Shown piece by piece: positions 26,950-36,222 of a DNA stretch of 64,000 nucleotides. The position numbers were made by a program, and so were the translations under genes. Positions within the stretch are counted from its first letter, which is position 1. Each line of letters starts with the position of its first letter. Source of the stretch: Amycolatopsis endophytica (lineage in GTDB: Bacteria > Actinomycetota > Actinomycetes > Mycobacteriales > Pseudonocardiaceae); assembly GCF_013410405.1 (NCBI RefSeq), contig NZ_JACCFK010000001.1, positions 3,472,001-3,536,000 of the forward strand, read 5' to 3'. Below the pieces are notes generated by a model. It had not been told where the DNA came from. It did not search any database and saw only the letters and a program-made list of their open reading frames with translations.

Positions 26950-28548
26950 CTAGTGTGCGGTGGCCTTCTCCGCACCGGCGCCGGTCAGCGAGCGGACCTC
27001 CATCTCCGCGTGCTTGCGCTCGTCGTGCTCCTTCGACAGCAGGGTGCCGAGGATGCCGAGCAGGAACGACGCCGGGATCGACACCAGGCCCGGGTTCTGC
27101 AGCGGGAACCAGTCGAAGTCGGCGCTGGGCAGCATCGCCTTCGCGTTGCCCGACACCGCGGGCGAGAACACGATCAGCGTGATCGTGATCGCCAGTCCGC
27201 CGTAGATGCTCCACAGCGCGCCCGAGGTGTTGAACCGCTTCCAGAACAGCGAGTACAGGATCGTCGGCAGGTTCGCCGAGGCCGCCACCGCGAACGCCAG
27301 CGCCACGAGGAACGCCACGTTCTGGTTCTTCGCCAGGATGCCCCCGACGATCGCGACCGCGCCGATGACCACGGCGGTGATCCGGGCGACCCGCACCTCG
27401 CCGTTCTTCGTGTCGACCTTGCCCTTCTTGATCACGTTGGCGTAGATGTCGTGCGCGAACGACGCCGACGCCGTGATCGTCAGGCCCGCGACCACCGCGA
27501 GGATCGTGGCGAACGCGACCGCCGCGATGAACCCGAGCAGCACCGGGCCGCCGAGTTCGAGCGCCAGCAGCGGTGCCGCGGCGTTCTCGGTGCCCGGCGC
27601 CGTGCGGATGACGTCCGCGCCGACGAGTGCGTTCGCGCCGTAGCCCAGCACCAGCGTGAACAGGTAGAACAGGCCGATCAGCACGATCGCCCAGACGACC
27701 GACTTGCGCGCTTCCTTGGCCGTGGGCACGGTGTAGAAACGCATCAGCACGTGCGGCAGGCCCGCGGTGCCCAGCACCAGCGCCAGCCCCAGCGACAGGA
27801 AGTCTATTTTGGACGTTCCGCTGACACCGTACTTCGCGCCCGGGTTCAGCACGCTTTCGCCGGAGCGGTCGACCGCGCCCTGCAGCAGCGCGGACAGGTC
27901 GAAGCCGTGCTTGCCCAGCACCCACACCGTCATCAGCGCGGCACCCGCGATCAGCAGGACCGCCTTGATGATCTGCACCCACGTGGTGCCCTTCATACCG
28001 CCGACCAGCACGTAGATGATCATCACGACGCCGACCACGGCGATCACCACCGACTGGCCCACGCCGCTGGACACGCCCAGCAGCAGCGAAACCAGGATCC
28101 CGGCGCCCGCCATCTGGGCCAGCAGGTAGAAGAAGCTGACGGCCATCGTCGAGGTCGCGGCCGCGGCACGCACCGGGCGCTGCCGCATCCGGAACGCGAG
28201 CACGTCACCCATCGTGAACTTGCCGGTGTTGCGCAGCAGTTCGGCAACCAGCAACAGTGCGACCAGCCACGCCACCAGGAACCCGATCGAGTACAGGAAC
28301 CCGTCGTAGCCGTACACCGCGATGGCACCGGCGATGCCGAGGAACGACGCCGCCGACAGGTAGTCACCGGCGATCGCGATGCCGTTCTGCGGTCCGGTGA
28401 ACGCGCGCCCGGCGGCGTAGTAGTCGGACGCGGTCTTGGTGTTCCGGCTCGCCCGCAGCACCACCACCAGGGTGATCACCACGAACAGGCCGAAGATGGT
28501 GATGTTGAGCGCCGGGTTGCTGCCGGCCACGGCCGCGGCGAGGTTCAT
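26950..28548 (-). CDS. Cation/acetate symporter (ActP/MctC-like, SSS family)
   Basis: A 532-aa sodium:solute symporter with about 13 membrane spans. ASDYYAAGRAFTGPQNGIAIAGDYLSAASFLG, GTAGLPHVLMRFYTVPTAKEARKS and SASFAHDIYANVIKKGK (each over its own contiguous region) match ActP/MctC transporters of acetate, pyruvate or propionate. ATG 28548 overlaps the DUF485 stop by 4 nt. Probably imports short monocarboxylates under the LytS/LytTR system upstream. Confidence 0.9.
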   Translation of the reverse strand: MNLAAAVAGSNPALNITIFGLFVVITLVVVLRASRNTKTASDYYAAGRAFTGPQNGIAIAGDYLSAASFLGIAGAIAVYGYDGFLYSIGFLVAWLVALLLVAELLRNTGKFTMGDVLAFRMRQRPVRAAAATSTMAVSFFYLLAQMAGAGILVSLLLGVSSGVGQSVVIAVVGVVMIIYVLVGGMKGTTWVQIIKAVLLIAGAALMTVWVLGKHGFDLSALLQGAVDRSGESVLNPGAKYGVSGTSKIDFLSLGLALVLGTAGLPHVLMRFYTVPTAKEARKSVVWAIVLIGLFYLFTLVLGYGANALVGADVIRTAPGTENAAAPLLALELGGPVLLGFIAAVAFATILAVVAGLTITASASFAHDIYANVIKKGKVDTKNGEVRVARITAVVIGAVAIVGGILAKNQNVAFLVALAFAVAASANLPTILYSLFWKRFNTSGALWSIYGGLAITITLIVFSPAVSGNAKAMLPSADFDWFPLQNPGLVSIPASFLLGILGTLLSKEHDERKHAEMEVRSLTGAGAEKATAH

Positions 28549-28880
28549 CGCGCTTCTTCCTCGATGTCTTCGCGGATGCGGTCGGCGACCGGGTCCAGCT
28601 TGCGGTTGGCGAAGCGGACGTAGAGACCGGTGATCAGGAACGTGGACACGAACTGCAGCAGTCCCAGCAGGAGACCGACGTTGAAGTTGCCGACCAGCTT
28701 GGTCGACATGAACCCGTGCGCGTAGTCGGCCAGCAGGACGTAGAGCAGGTACCAGCCGAGGAAGAGCGCGGTCATGGGAAAGACGAAGCCCCGCAGCCGC
28801 CGTCGCAGCCGGGTGAATTCGGGACTGGAATGGACCCGCGTCCATTCCTCGTGGCCGAGATCGTGCTCGGTGGCCGCCAC
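28545..28880 (-). CDS. DUF485 family membrane protein
   Basis: A 111-aa protein with two membrane spans and the DUF485 pattern (SPEFTRLRRRLRGFVFPMT, YAHGFMSTKLVGNFNVGLLLG). DUF485 genes typically precede acetate symporters, as here. The GTG at 28880 is chosen over an upstream ATG because AAGGAGG sits 7 nt before it. Probably a small partner that helps fold or regulate the symporter. Confidence 0.88.
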   Translation of the reverse strand: MAATEHDLGHEEWTRVHSSPEFTRLRRRLRGFVFPMTALFLGWYLLYVLLADYAHGFMSTKLVGNFNVGLLLGLLQFVSTFLITGLYVRFANRKLDPVADRIREDIEEEAR

Positions 28881-28958
28881 TTGAGGACCTCCTTGTCGTG
28901 TGGTGGCGGACACGTTAGGAGGTCACGGCGCCCGGTGACGAACGGTCCCGACCAACCG

Positions 28959-30695
28959 TCAGCGACCGCGACGAACGGCCGACAAGCGGTAGCGGAAACC
29001 GGTCGAACGGCGGGGCCCGTGCTGCCGCGGCGGGGTCTCGTCGAGGTGCAGGCGCAGCATGGCGGTGATCGCCCAGGCGGGCGGGCGCCCCCGCAGGGAC
29101 ACCAGCACCATCGTGCCGAAAGCCAGCGGAACCGACCAGGGCGCGGGCTGCGCGAGCAGGATCGCGAGCCACCCGTGCACTCCGACGCCCGCCATGGTCG
29201 CGAGAATGCCGCCCGAGGACGCCGCCAGACCGGTCAGCACACCGGCGATCGCGCCGCGCGCGGTCAACCGCGCCCACCAGATCCCGAGAACCAGCAGCGG
29301 GCAGAACGTCGACGCGGCCACGGTGAAGCCCCACGTCACGAGCACGCCGGCGTCGAAGTGCGCGGCGAACAACGCGAGCACCACGACGACGGCCGCGGCG
29401 GCGACGACCGTGCCCCGCAACCGGGCGAGCCCGCCGGGCGCCAGGTCGTGCGCGATCGCGCCGGACACCGCGAGCAGCAGTCCCAGCGACGTGGCGAGGA
29501 ACGCGGCGAACGCGCCGGCGGTGAGCAGGCCGGTGAACAGCGTGCCCGCCCAGCCGGTGTCGACCTGCATCGGCAGCGCGACGACGGCGGTGTCGGTGGC
29601 GCCGGAGAGGTACAGGTGGGGCACCAGGACACGCCCGAGCACGCCGTAGACACCGGGGAAGATGTAGAAGGCGGACAGCAGCGCGACGGTCAGTGCCGCG
29701 GTGCGCCGGGCGGCGCGGCCGTCCGGGCTGGTGTGGAAGCGCATGATCACGTGCGGCAGGCCCATGGTGCCCAGCGCGGTCGCCACCAGCACGGCGAGCG
29801 TGCCGAGCAGCGGATGGCCCTCGTCGTTCAGGTCGAGCAGCGGACGTTCCCAGCCGGGCACGCCGGGCGGGGCGACGCCCTGCACCGCCGGAACCGGTTG
29901 TCCGGTCAGGAGGACGAGTTCGGTGCCCGCCGCGATGGTGTGCGTGCCGGGGCCGAGTGTGACGGGCGCGCCGTCGGTTCCCCTGGCGTGGACGGGTTCG
30001 GCGACCTCGAGGGTGACGTCCACGCGGAAGACGACGTGGGTGTCGCGGTGCAGTTCGGTGAACTCGGCCGGGTGCAGGGCTTCGGTCCGGGTGACGGCGG
30101 TCGTGGTGATGATCAGCCACAGCGCCGGCACGGCGAAGAGGACGACCTTGAGCACGAACTGGAATGCCTGCACGTAGGTCGCCGCGCGCATGCCGCCGAG
30201 CGCGAGCGTGGTGGCGACGGCGGCCCCGGCGAGGACGACGCCGACCCAGTAGGGCGTTCCGCTGACCACGCTGAGCACCAGGCCCGACGTGCGGAACTGC
30301 GGTACGAGGTAGAGGGCACCGATGACGAGGACGACGACCGCGGCGAGTCTCCGCAGCGCGGGCGAGGCCAGGCGCGCCTCGGCGAAGTCCGGCACCGTGA
30401 GGGCCCCGGAGCGGCGCATCGGGGCCGCGACGAGCACGAGCATCGCGATGTACCCGGCCGTGAACCCCACGGGATACCAGAGCGACCCGATCCCGTCCTT
30501 CACGACGAGACCCGCGACCCCGAGGAACGACGCCGCGGACAGGTACTCACCCGATACGGCGGCCGAGTTGAGAAGGGGAGTCACCCGTCTGGAGGCGACG
30601 AGGAAGTCCGAAGTGGTGCGCATCGCCGCGACCCCGCGCAACCCGATGAGGAGCGTGACGAGGACGACCGGCGCGACCGCGAAGAGCCCGACCAT
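28959..30695 (-). CDS. Second SSS-family monocarboxylate symporter
   Basis: A 578-aa paralogue of the ActP-type gene at 26950-28548, with SSS features TSDFLVASRRVTPLLNSAAVSGEYLSAASFLG (residues 27-58), GTMGLPHVIMRFHTSPDGRAARRT and SGAIAHDLAPGGL. It has an insertion of about 65 hydrophilic residues (about 205-275) not seen in the first copy. It starts directly (0 nt) after the small membrane gene, so it belongs to the four-gene unit beginning with the histidine kinase. Substrate may differ from acetate. Confidence 0.87.
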   Translation of the reverse strand: MVGLFAVAPVVLVTLLIGLRGVAAMRTTSDFLVASRRVTPLLNSAAVSGEYLSAASFLGVAGLVVKDGIGSLWYPVGFTAGYIAMLVLVAAPMRRSGALTVPDFAEARLASPALRRLAAVVVLVIGALYLVPQFRTSGLVLSVVSGTPYWVGVVLAGAAVATTLALGGMRAATYVQAFQFVLKVVLFAVPALWLIITTTAVTRTEALHPAEFTELHRDTHVVFRVDVTLEVAEPVHARGTDGAPVTLGPGTHTIAAGTELVLLTGQPVPAVQGVAPPGVPGWERPLLDLNDEGHPLLGTLAVLVATALGTMGLPHVIMRFHTSPDGRAARRTAALTVALLSAFYIFPGVYGVLGRVLVPHLYLSGATDTAVVALPMQVDTGWAGTLFTGLLTAGAFAAFLATSLGLLLAVSGAIAHDLAPGGLARLRGTVVAAAAVVVVLALFAAHFDAGVLVTWGFTVAASTFCPLLVLGIWWARLTARGAIAGVLTGLAASSGGILATMAGVGVHGWLAILLAQPAPWSVPLAFGTMVLVSLRGRPPAWAITAMLRLHLDETPPRQHGPRRSTGFRYRLSAVRRGR

Positions 30696-31040
30696 TCAGC
30701 GCCTCTCGGCCCGTTCGGCGCGCCTGAGGTGCCAGCGTCCGAGCGCGATGAGCAGCGGGTAGGGGACGATCCCGAGGACCAGCCAGGAGACCGGGACGCC
30801 GTGGAAACGGATGTCGTCGAGCCCCGGCCAGAGCGCGAAGAGGACCGGCAGCGCGCCGAGGACCCCGAAGAGCAGGACGAGAGCCGTGATGGCGCGGCGC
30901 CGCTGCAGGCGGTAGTTCCGCATGGCACGCTCGGCTTCGGCCGCTTCGAGACGGGGCAGGCGCCAGCGCCCGCGCTGCCGCCTCCGCGCATGCGCCAGCC
31001 TGGTCTGCGGGCTCATGACGGCTACGCGCTTGGGCGGCAT
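30696..31040 (-). CDS. Small two-span membrane protein of the symporter operon
   Basis: A 114-aa protein: basic N-terminus (residues 1-48), two membrane spans (about 49-70 and 82-100), basic tail. It sits exactly where DUF485 proteins sit for ActP and may be a functional analogue, though I see no clear DUF485 signature. The ATG at 31040 forms a TGATG overlap with the response-regulator stop; ATG 31016 is an alternative. Confidence 0.7.
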   Translation of the reverse strand: MPPKRVAVMSPQTRLAHARRRQRGRWRLPRLEAAEAERAMRNYRLQRRRAITALVLLFGVLGALPVLFALWPGLDDIRFHGVPVSWLVLGIVPYPLLIALGRWHLRRAERAERR

Positions 31041-31795
31041 CAGCGGCCCAGTTCACTGCGCCGCGCCGCGCGCAGCAAGCGCTCGCGCAACTCGCGCGCG
31101 TGCCGCCGGCTCACCGGCACGTCCCCGACGTCGGTGTGCGCCAGCAGCCCGCCCACCGAATCGCTCCGCAGCTCGCGCACCGCGTCGAGCGCCACCAGGA
31201 AACCGCGGTGGGCACGCACGAAACCGCTGCCCTCCCAGTACTCCGCGAGCCGCGAGATGGGCATCCGCACCTCGTGCACGCCGCCGCCGGTGTGCAGTTT
31301 GACGTAGTCGCCGTGCGCCTCGACGAACAGCACCTCGCTGCGCCGCACGTACCGCGTCCGCCCGCGTGACTCGACCGGCAGCGCGGCGAGCGCGTCGGCC
31401 AGGCCGGGCGAACGGGGCGTGGCCGCGGGCAGCATCCGCAGCACCTTCCCCAGCGCCGCCGACAGCCGTTCCGCCCGCACCGGTTTCAACAGGTAGTCCA
31501 CCGCGCCGATCCCGTACGCCGTCACCGCGTGCCCGTCGTGCGCGGTGACGAACACGATGACCGGCGGTTCGCTCAGCTTCGCCAGCAGCCCGGCCAGCTC
31601 CAGACCGTCCAGGCCGGGCATCGAGATGTCCAGGAACACCGCGTCGAACCGGTCGCTCTGGATCATCCGCAGAGCGTCGACGGCGTCGCCGGCCCCGGTC
31701 ACCTCGCCCACCTCGGGCGCGTCCCGCAGCAGGCGGCAGATGTCCTCCAGGGCGGGCGGGACGTCGTCGACCGCCAGCACCCGCAGACCCGTCAC
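31040..31795 (-). CDS. LytTR family response regulator
   Basis: A 251-aa regulator. The receiver (residues about 3-120) has the phospho-Asp in DAVFLDISMPGLDG, plus VFVTAHDGHA and the Lys of LLKPV. The C-terminal LytTR DNA-binding domain (about 145-245) shows LFVEAHGDYVKLHTGGG, RMPISRLAEY and FVRAHRGFLVALDAV. GTG 31795 overlaps the kinase stop by 4 nt. LytTR proteins bind direct repeats; likely target is the symporter promoters. Confidence 0.92.
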   Translation of the reverse strand: MTGLRVLAVDDVPPALEDICRLLRDAPEVGEVTGAGDAVDALRMIQSDRFDAVFLDISMPGLDGLELAGLLAKLSEPPVIVFVTAHDGHAVTAYGIGAVDYLLKPVRAERLSAALGKVLRMLPAATPRSPGLADALAALPVESRGRTRYVRRSEVLFVEAHGDYVKLHTGGGVHEVRMPISRLAEYWEGSGFVRAHRGFLVALDAVRELRSDSVGGLLAHTDVGDVPVSRRHARELRERLLRAARRSELGR

Positions 31796-32859
31796 GGCAG
31801 GATCACCCCCGGCTGGAACAGGGGCACCCGCACGAGGACGCGCGTGCCCGCGCCCGGCGCGGTCTCCACGACCAGCCCGTACCACGGGCCGTACACGCTG
31901 CGCAGCCGCCGGTCGACGTTCGCGAGCCCGACGCGCTCGCCGTCGCCGGAGAGCACCGCCTCCGCGTCCTCCGGCGGCATGCCCGCGCCGTCGTCCTCCA
32001 CGCTGATCACGCAGTCGTTCCCTTCCGCGCCGCCGCGCACGGAAACCGTGCCGGGCCGGCTCAGTGGCTCGATACCGTGCCGGATCGCATTCTCGACCAG
32101 TGGCTGCAGCACGAGGTAGGGCACCGGCACGGCCAGCACGTCCGGGGCGACGCGGATCTGCACCCGCAGCCGGTCACCGAGGACGGCGCGCTGCAGGGCG
32201 AGGTAGGTCTCGATGGCGTGGAACTCGTCGGCCAGCGCCGTGTAGTCGCCGTGTTTGGCCAGGCTGTGCCGGATGTGGTCGGCGAAGTCCAGCATCAGCT
32301 CCCGCGACCGGTCCGGATCGGTACGCACCAACGAGGCGATGACGGTGAGCGCGTTGTAGACGAAGTGCGGCGAGATCTCCGCCCGCAGCGCCCGCAGTTC
32401 CGACTGGGCGGCCAGCTCGGCCGAGGACTCCAGCTTGCCGCGCGCGAGCGCCGACTCGACGAGCCGCGCCACTTCCCGGACGGTCCCGCGAGAGGCCGCG
32501 CCCTCGACGACGAGCACGCCGGCCAGCTCGCCGTCGACGTCGAGCGGAACCGCCTGCAGGGGCGCCTTCCCGGAAGGCGTCTCACTGTGCAGGACGTCGG
32601 AGACCAGTCCGCCGGCGTCCGCGGCCGGGGGACCGGACCAGGTGATCGCGCCGGAGAGATCGGCGAGCCCCACCGCACGCGCGCCGAGCAGGTTCCGGAC
32701 ACCCCTGGCGGCGGCCCGCGCGCCCGTCCCGGTCAGTCCGTCGGCGAGCTGCCCGGCGACGCGCCGTGCCGTGGCGAGCACCGGTACCGCGTCCGGCCGG
32801 GCACGCCGGAACAGGCGCGCGGCCCTCGGCTCCCGCTCGGTGACCACCAGTCCTCCCAT
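31792..32859 (-). CDS. LytS-type sensor histidine kinase
   Basis: A 355-aa cytoplasmic-looking kinase, no membrane spans. Residues about 25-140 may form a GAF-like sensor. The His_kinase segment has the phospho-acceptor in LRAEISPHFVYNALTVIASL, and the ATPase has VLQPLVENAIRHGIEP (N box) and VEDDGAGMPPEDAE (G1). ATG 32859 lies beside an 8-bp inverted repeat (32858-32883) that could be its operator. Pairs with the downstream LytTR regulator. By analogy with BtsSR/YpdAB of E. coli, which control pyruvate uptake, it may sense a monocarboxylate. Confidence 0.9.
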   Translation of the reverse strand: MGGLVVTEREPRAARLFRRARPDAVPVLATARRVAGQLADGLTGTGARAAARGVRNLLGARAVGLADLSGAITWSGPPAADAGGLVSDVLHSETPSGKAPLQAVPLDVDGELAGVLVVEGAASRGTVREVARLVESALARGKLESSAELAAQSELRALRAEISPHFVYNALTVIASLVRTDPDRSRELMLDFADHIRHSLAKHGDYTALADEFHAIETYLALQRAVLGDRLRVQIRVAPDVLAVPVPYLVLQPLVENAIRHGIEPLSRPGTVSVRGGAEGNDCVISVEDDGAGMPPEDAEAVLSGDGERVGLANVDRRLRSVYGPWYGLVVETAPGAGTRVLVRVPLFQPGVILP

Positions 32860-32909
32860 CGACCGCGATGAGTGCCGGTCGATAGTACGGGGCGCGCCCG
32901 CGTATCTCT

Positions 32910-34094
32910 TTACGCCACCGGGGGCGAGCCGGACGCCTTGCGACGCGCGAGAACGGTGATTGCGGCGATTGTCGCGCCGAGCGCGCCCGCGAGGACGAAC
33001 GTGGTGCCCAGTCCGGCCGCATCGACGACCGGTTGCGCGACGAGTGGTGAGGCGAACTGGCCGAGGAACAACACGGAGGTCAGTGTTCCGAGCGCGCGGG
33101 TGCGTTGCGCGGGCGGCACCGAGGCGACGACCCAGCCGTTGAGCACCGGGTTCTGCAACCCGATACCGATACCGGTGATGAGCATGCCGACCGCCGCCAT
33201 CCAGAGACCACCGGCGAGGCCGAGGACGATGAGACCGGCGGCGTAGGCCACGAAGAGCACAACGGCGAGCGCGCGAAAGTCCCAACGAGCGCGCAGCCGG
33301 CGGAAGTTCAGGCCGATGAGGGTGTTGACGAGGTTGACCGCGGCGATCATCGCGCCGGAGATCAGCGGCCCGGCTTCACCCACCTCCGCGAGCCAGAACG
33401 GCGCCTGCGTGGGGACCGTGTAGAAGACGATGACGCCGAGGAACATCAACGCGTAGAGGCCGGTCAGCCGCGGTGCGCGTCGTGCCGCTTCTTCTTCGGG
33501 CTTCGCGCGCGCCGCTTCGGGCACGTTCCGCAGCACGAGGACGAGCATCGGCACGGCGAGCAGGTAGACGGCGAACGGACCGCGCCAGCTCAGGTCGGCG
33601 AGCACCCCGCCGAGCAGCAGGGCGACGACACCACCGAACCCCATCGCCGCACCCTGCAGCCCCAGCACCCGCCCGTGCTCGGCGGCGGGAAAGTGGTCGG
33701 CGAGCAGCGCGGTGGAGGTGACCATGATGCCGGCGATCCCCGCACCCAGCACAGCTCGCCCGGCGAGCAGCCCGGGCAACCAGTCGAGGACGAGACCGGA
33801 TCCACCACCCACCACGTACAGCAGCAGGGAACAAGCCAGCACCCGCGTCCGGCCGGCCCGGCCACTGAGCCGGGCGAGCACCGGCGCGGCGATCATGATC
33901 GCCAGACCCGGGAGCGTGAGGACGAGGCGCACCAGCAGCGCCGCGTGCGGAGTCGCGGCGAAGTGGCGCTCCATCTCCGGAAGGGCGGGCGTGATCGTCG
34001 CGCTGGCCATGATGGTCATCGTGCTCGCGCCGAGCAACGTGAGGAGGAGCGATCTCGGAGGCAGTCGCACCTCGGACGCGATGGTGTCGGTCAT
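32910..34094 (-). CDS. MFS transporter, drug-efflux type
   Basis: A 394-aa 12-span major facilitator. Features: ATITPALPEMERHF at the first loop, RLSGRAGRTRVLACSLLLY (motif A region), [24 protein letters not shown] (motif C region), and WRGPFAVYLLAVPM. Family members of this shape export drugs or metabolites. Its promoter has a MerR-type geometry (see 34102-34132), so expression is probably induced by a compound or stress sensed by a MerR/SoxR-like regulator that is not encoded next to it. Confidence 0.85.
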   Translation of the reverse strand: MTDTIASEVRLPPRSLLLTLLGASTMTIMASATITPALPEMERHFAATPHAALLVRLVLTLPGLAIMIAAPVLARLSGRAGRTRVLACSLLLYVVGGGSGLVLDWLPGLLAGRAVLGAGIAGIMVTSTALLADHFPAAEHGRVLGLQGAAMGFGGVVALLLGGVLADLSWRGPFAVYLLAVPMLVLVLRNVPEAARAKPEEEAARRAPRLTGLYALMFLGVIVFYTVPTQAPFWLAEVGEAGPLISGAMIAAVNLVNTLIGLNFRRLRARWDFRALAVVLFVAYAAGLIVLGLAGGLWMAAVGMLITGIGIGLQNPVLNGWVVASVPPAQRTRALGTLTSVLFLGQFASPLVAQPVVDAAGLGTTFVLAGALGATIAAITVLARRKASGSPPVA

Positions 34095-34101
34095 GATCGC
34101 G

Positions 34102-34132
34102 ACCGTAGGACCTCTAGCTAACTGTAGGTCAA
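34102..34132 (-). promoter_or_regulatory. MerR/SoxR-type promoter with 19-bp spacer
   Basis: On the minus strand TTGACC (34132-34127) and TACGGT (34107-34102) are separated by 19 bp, the abnormal spacing of MerR-activated promoters. Between them is a dyad, ACCTACAGTTAGCTAGAGGT (34129-34110), close to the SoxR-box pattern ACCT-x2-AGTTA-x-CT-x2-AGGT. The dyad ends 15 nt before the MFS start codon. Confidence 0.72.
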
Positions 34133-34248
34133 GCGGTGGTTTCGTTGCGAGGGAACGTGATCGGGCCGGAGGCACCAACCGGCACGGCATGGCAGCGCCG
34201 GACCCGGCGCAGGGGTTTCCGGTCTCGCCGGCCAGGGAATCCACCGAC

Positions 34249-35709
34249 ATGGGCGCGAAGACGGTGACGGAGCGGGAGCGGAAGTTCGATTTCGACGACG
34301 GCAGACCGGTGCCCCGGCTGGCGGGCACGGGCCCGGTGACGGAACAGGGTGATCCCCGGGAGTCCCGGCTGGACAACACGTACTACGACACCGCCGATCT
34401 GCGGCTGGCGCGCGCGGGCGTGACCCTGCGGCGGCGCTCGGGCGGGGACGACGCGGGCTGGCACCTGAAACGACCCGCGGCGGGTGGTGCGGGCGAGGAA
34501 ACCCAGCTGCCTCCCGGTGATCGGTTGCCGGACGAACTGGCGGAGGCCGTGCGCGAGTGGACCGGTGGCGCGGACCTCGTGCGGGTCGCGCACCTGCGGG
34601 TCGACCGGTTCAGTTACGACCTGACCGGCGCCGACGGGCGGCGGCTGGCGGTGCTGACCGACGATCACGTGCACGGTGAGCGGGCGGGCGCGCGGGCGCG
34701 CCTGGACCGGTGGCGGGAGCTGGAGGTCGAGCTCGACGAAGGTCACCCGGACCTGCTGGAGACGTTGACCGGGGCGCTGGTGGCGGACGGTGTCCGGCCG
34801 GGTCACTGGCCGTCGAAGCTGCGGCGCCTGCTCGCCGGCGACCTGGCCGAGGACGGTGGCCGGGGCAACGCCGGTGAGGTCGTGATGACCTACGTGCGCG
34901 CGCAGGTCGAGGCGATCCGCACGCACGACGAGGGTGTGCGGCGCGGGACGGACGATTCGGTGCACCAGTTGCGGGTCGCGTTGCGGCGGTTGCGGAGCGC
35001 GCTGCGTGGTTACCGGCGGTTGTTCGTGCGGGAGCGGGCGAGGGCGCTCGCCGACGAGGTGAAATGGGCCGGGCAGGCGCTCTCGCCGGCGCGCGACGGG
35101 GAGGTGCTGGCCGGGAACGTGGCGGGCGAACTGGCGAATTTGCCGCACATGCCGGAGGTGGAGCACACGCGGACCGCGCTGATGAGGCACCTGGACGAGG
35201 CCGCGCAGCGGGACCGGGAGTCGTTGCTGGTGGCGCTGAACAGCGGCCGGTACGCGCGGTTGATGGGCGCCTTGGACGAATGGGTGGCGAATCCGCCGCT
35301 CACCACCTCGGCCGAGGCGGGCCGCCGCGAACTGCGCCGCGCGATCCGCCGCGCGGACAGCCGCTTGGCGCGAGCCGTTGACGATTTGCGTGATACGCCC
35401 GATCCGGACGCGGCCCTGCACGAGGTCCGCAAGAAGGCCAAGGCGGCCCGCTACGTGGCCGACGTGGCGCGGCCGGTGCTGGGCAAGCGTGTGCGCAAGT
35501 GGCGCCGGGCGGCGAAGTCGGTGCAGAGCGGACTGGGCGACTACCACGACTTCGTCGGCGTCGCGCAACTGGCGCGCGAGCGGGCTTCGTCGGTGAGTCC
35601 GGCGGAGGCATTCGTGCTGGGGCGGTTGTACGAGCGGGCACGGGCGCGTTGCTCCGTGCTGCGCAAGGAATTCGAGCGCGAGCGGAAGGGGATGCCGACG
35701 GCGCCGTGA
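34249..35709 (+). CDS. CYTH and CHAD domain protein
   Basis: A 486-aa cytoplasmic protein. Residues about 1-190 are a CYTH (triphosphate tunnel metalloenzyme) domain opening with the ExExK-type TERERKF, with DNTYYDTADLRLARAGVTLRRR and ELEVELDEG. Residues about 205-480 are a CHAD helical domain with paired His helices (VHQLRVALRRLRSALRGYRRLF; LHEVRKKAKAARYV). CHAD binds polyphosphate, and CYTH domains hydrolyse triphosphates or polyphosphate, so a role in polyphosphate metabolism is likely. ATG 34249 begins the conserved motif. Confidence 0.88.
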   Translation: MGAKTVTERERKFDFDDGRPVPRLAGTGPVTEQGDPRESRLDNTYYDTADLRLARAGVTLRRRSGGDDAGWHLKRPAAGGAGEETQLPPGDRLPDELAEAVREWTGGADLVRVAHLRVDRFSYDLTGADGRRLAVLTDDHVHGERAGARARLDRWRELEVELDEGHPDLLETLTGALVADGVRPGHWPSKLRRLLAGDLAEDGGRGNAGEVVMTYVRAQVEAIRTHDEGVRRGTDDSVHQLRVALRRLRSALRGYRRLFVRERARALADEVKWAGQALSPARDGEVLAGNVAGELANLPHMPEVEHTRTALMRHLDEAAQRDRESLLVALNSGRYARLMGALDEWVANPPLTTSAEAGRRELRRAIRRADSRLARAVDDLRDTPDPDAALHEVRKKAKAARYVADVARPVLGKRVRKWRRAAKSVQSGLGDYHDFVGVAQLARERASSVSPAEAFVLGRLYERARARCSVLRKEFERERKGMPTAP

Positions 35710-36162
35710 CTACTCGCGCCGGTCCGGAGATGTCGGCCAGGGGAGCACGGTGAGTGCCGGCCACTGCTCCCGCCAGCGGGCGGTCTTGGTTTCGTAGACG
35801 TGCCCGGGCGCCAGGAGCGGGTTCGGGCGCACGACAAGACCGAAGACGTCGGCCAGGCCGTGCGGGGCGTAGACGCGCCAGCGCTGTCCCGGCTCCGCCC
35901 GGATGCCGACGCAGCAGGTGGTGGCGGCGAACGAGTCGATTGCCGCCTCCGTGGACGGGTGCGGCGCGCACCGCACCCCGAACTTCTGTTCATACCAGAG
36001 GTGGACGCGCGCTTCGTTGCGGATTTCCACGGTCGCCGGGACGTCGGCGAACACGGCCCGGCCGGGCTGGACGACGGCGTCCTCCGCTTCCCGCGACAGG
36101 TCGGAGGCGTCGAAGTAGCACAGGTCGTAGTCGAGGATGCCCTCCTCCGCGGGCCTGGTTCA
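35710..36162 (-). pseudogene. Nucleotidyltransferase-family protein (DUF925-like), 5'-truncated
   Basis: The open reading frame continues upstream of its first possible start codon into recognisable protein, TRPAEEGILDYDLCYFDASD, and then meets an in-frame TGA at about 36163. Intact members of this family have about 50 more N-terminal residues with the conserved WNxLTG segment just before this point. The rest is well preserved: EVRIRNEARVHLWYE-like segment, ctd FGVRCAPHPSTEAAIDSFAATT and WRVYAPHGLADVFGLVVRPNP. So the gene lost its 5' end. A short product from GTG 36054 is possible but would lack the acidic catalytic motif region. Confidence 0.75.
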
Positions 36163-36222
36163 TGACCGCACCCTACTGCTCACCGGTGCTCTCCCGACCG
36201 CACACGCCCGTACGATCGGCCC

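Noticed and set aside
28716..31307. 863-codon plus-strand frame opposite the symporters
   Set aside because: Antisense shadow of the second symporter and its neighbours, with no domain content.
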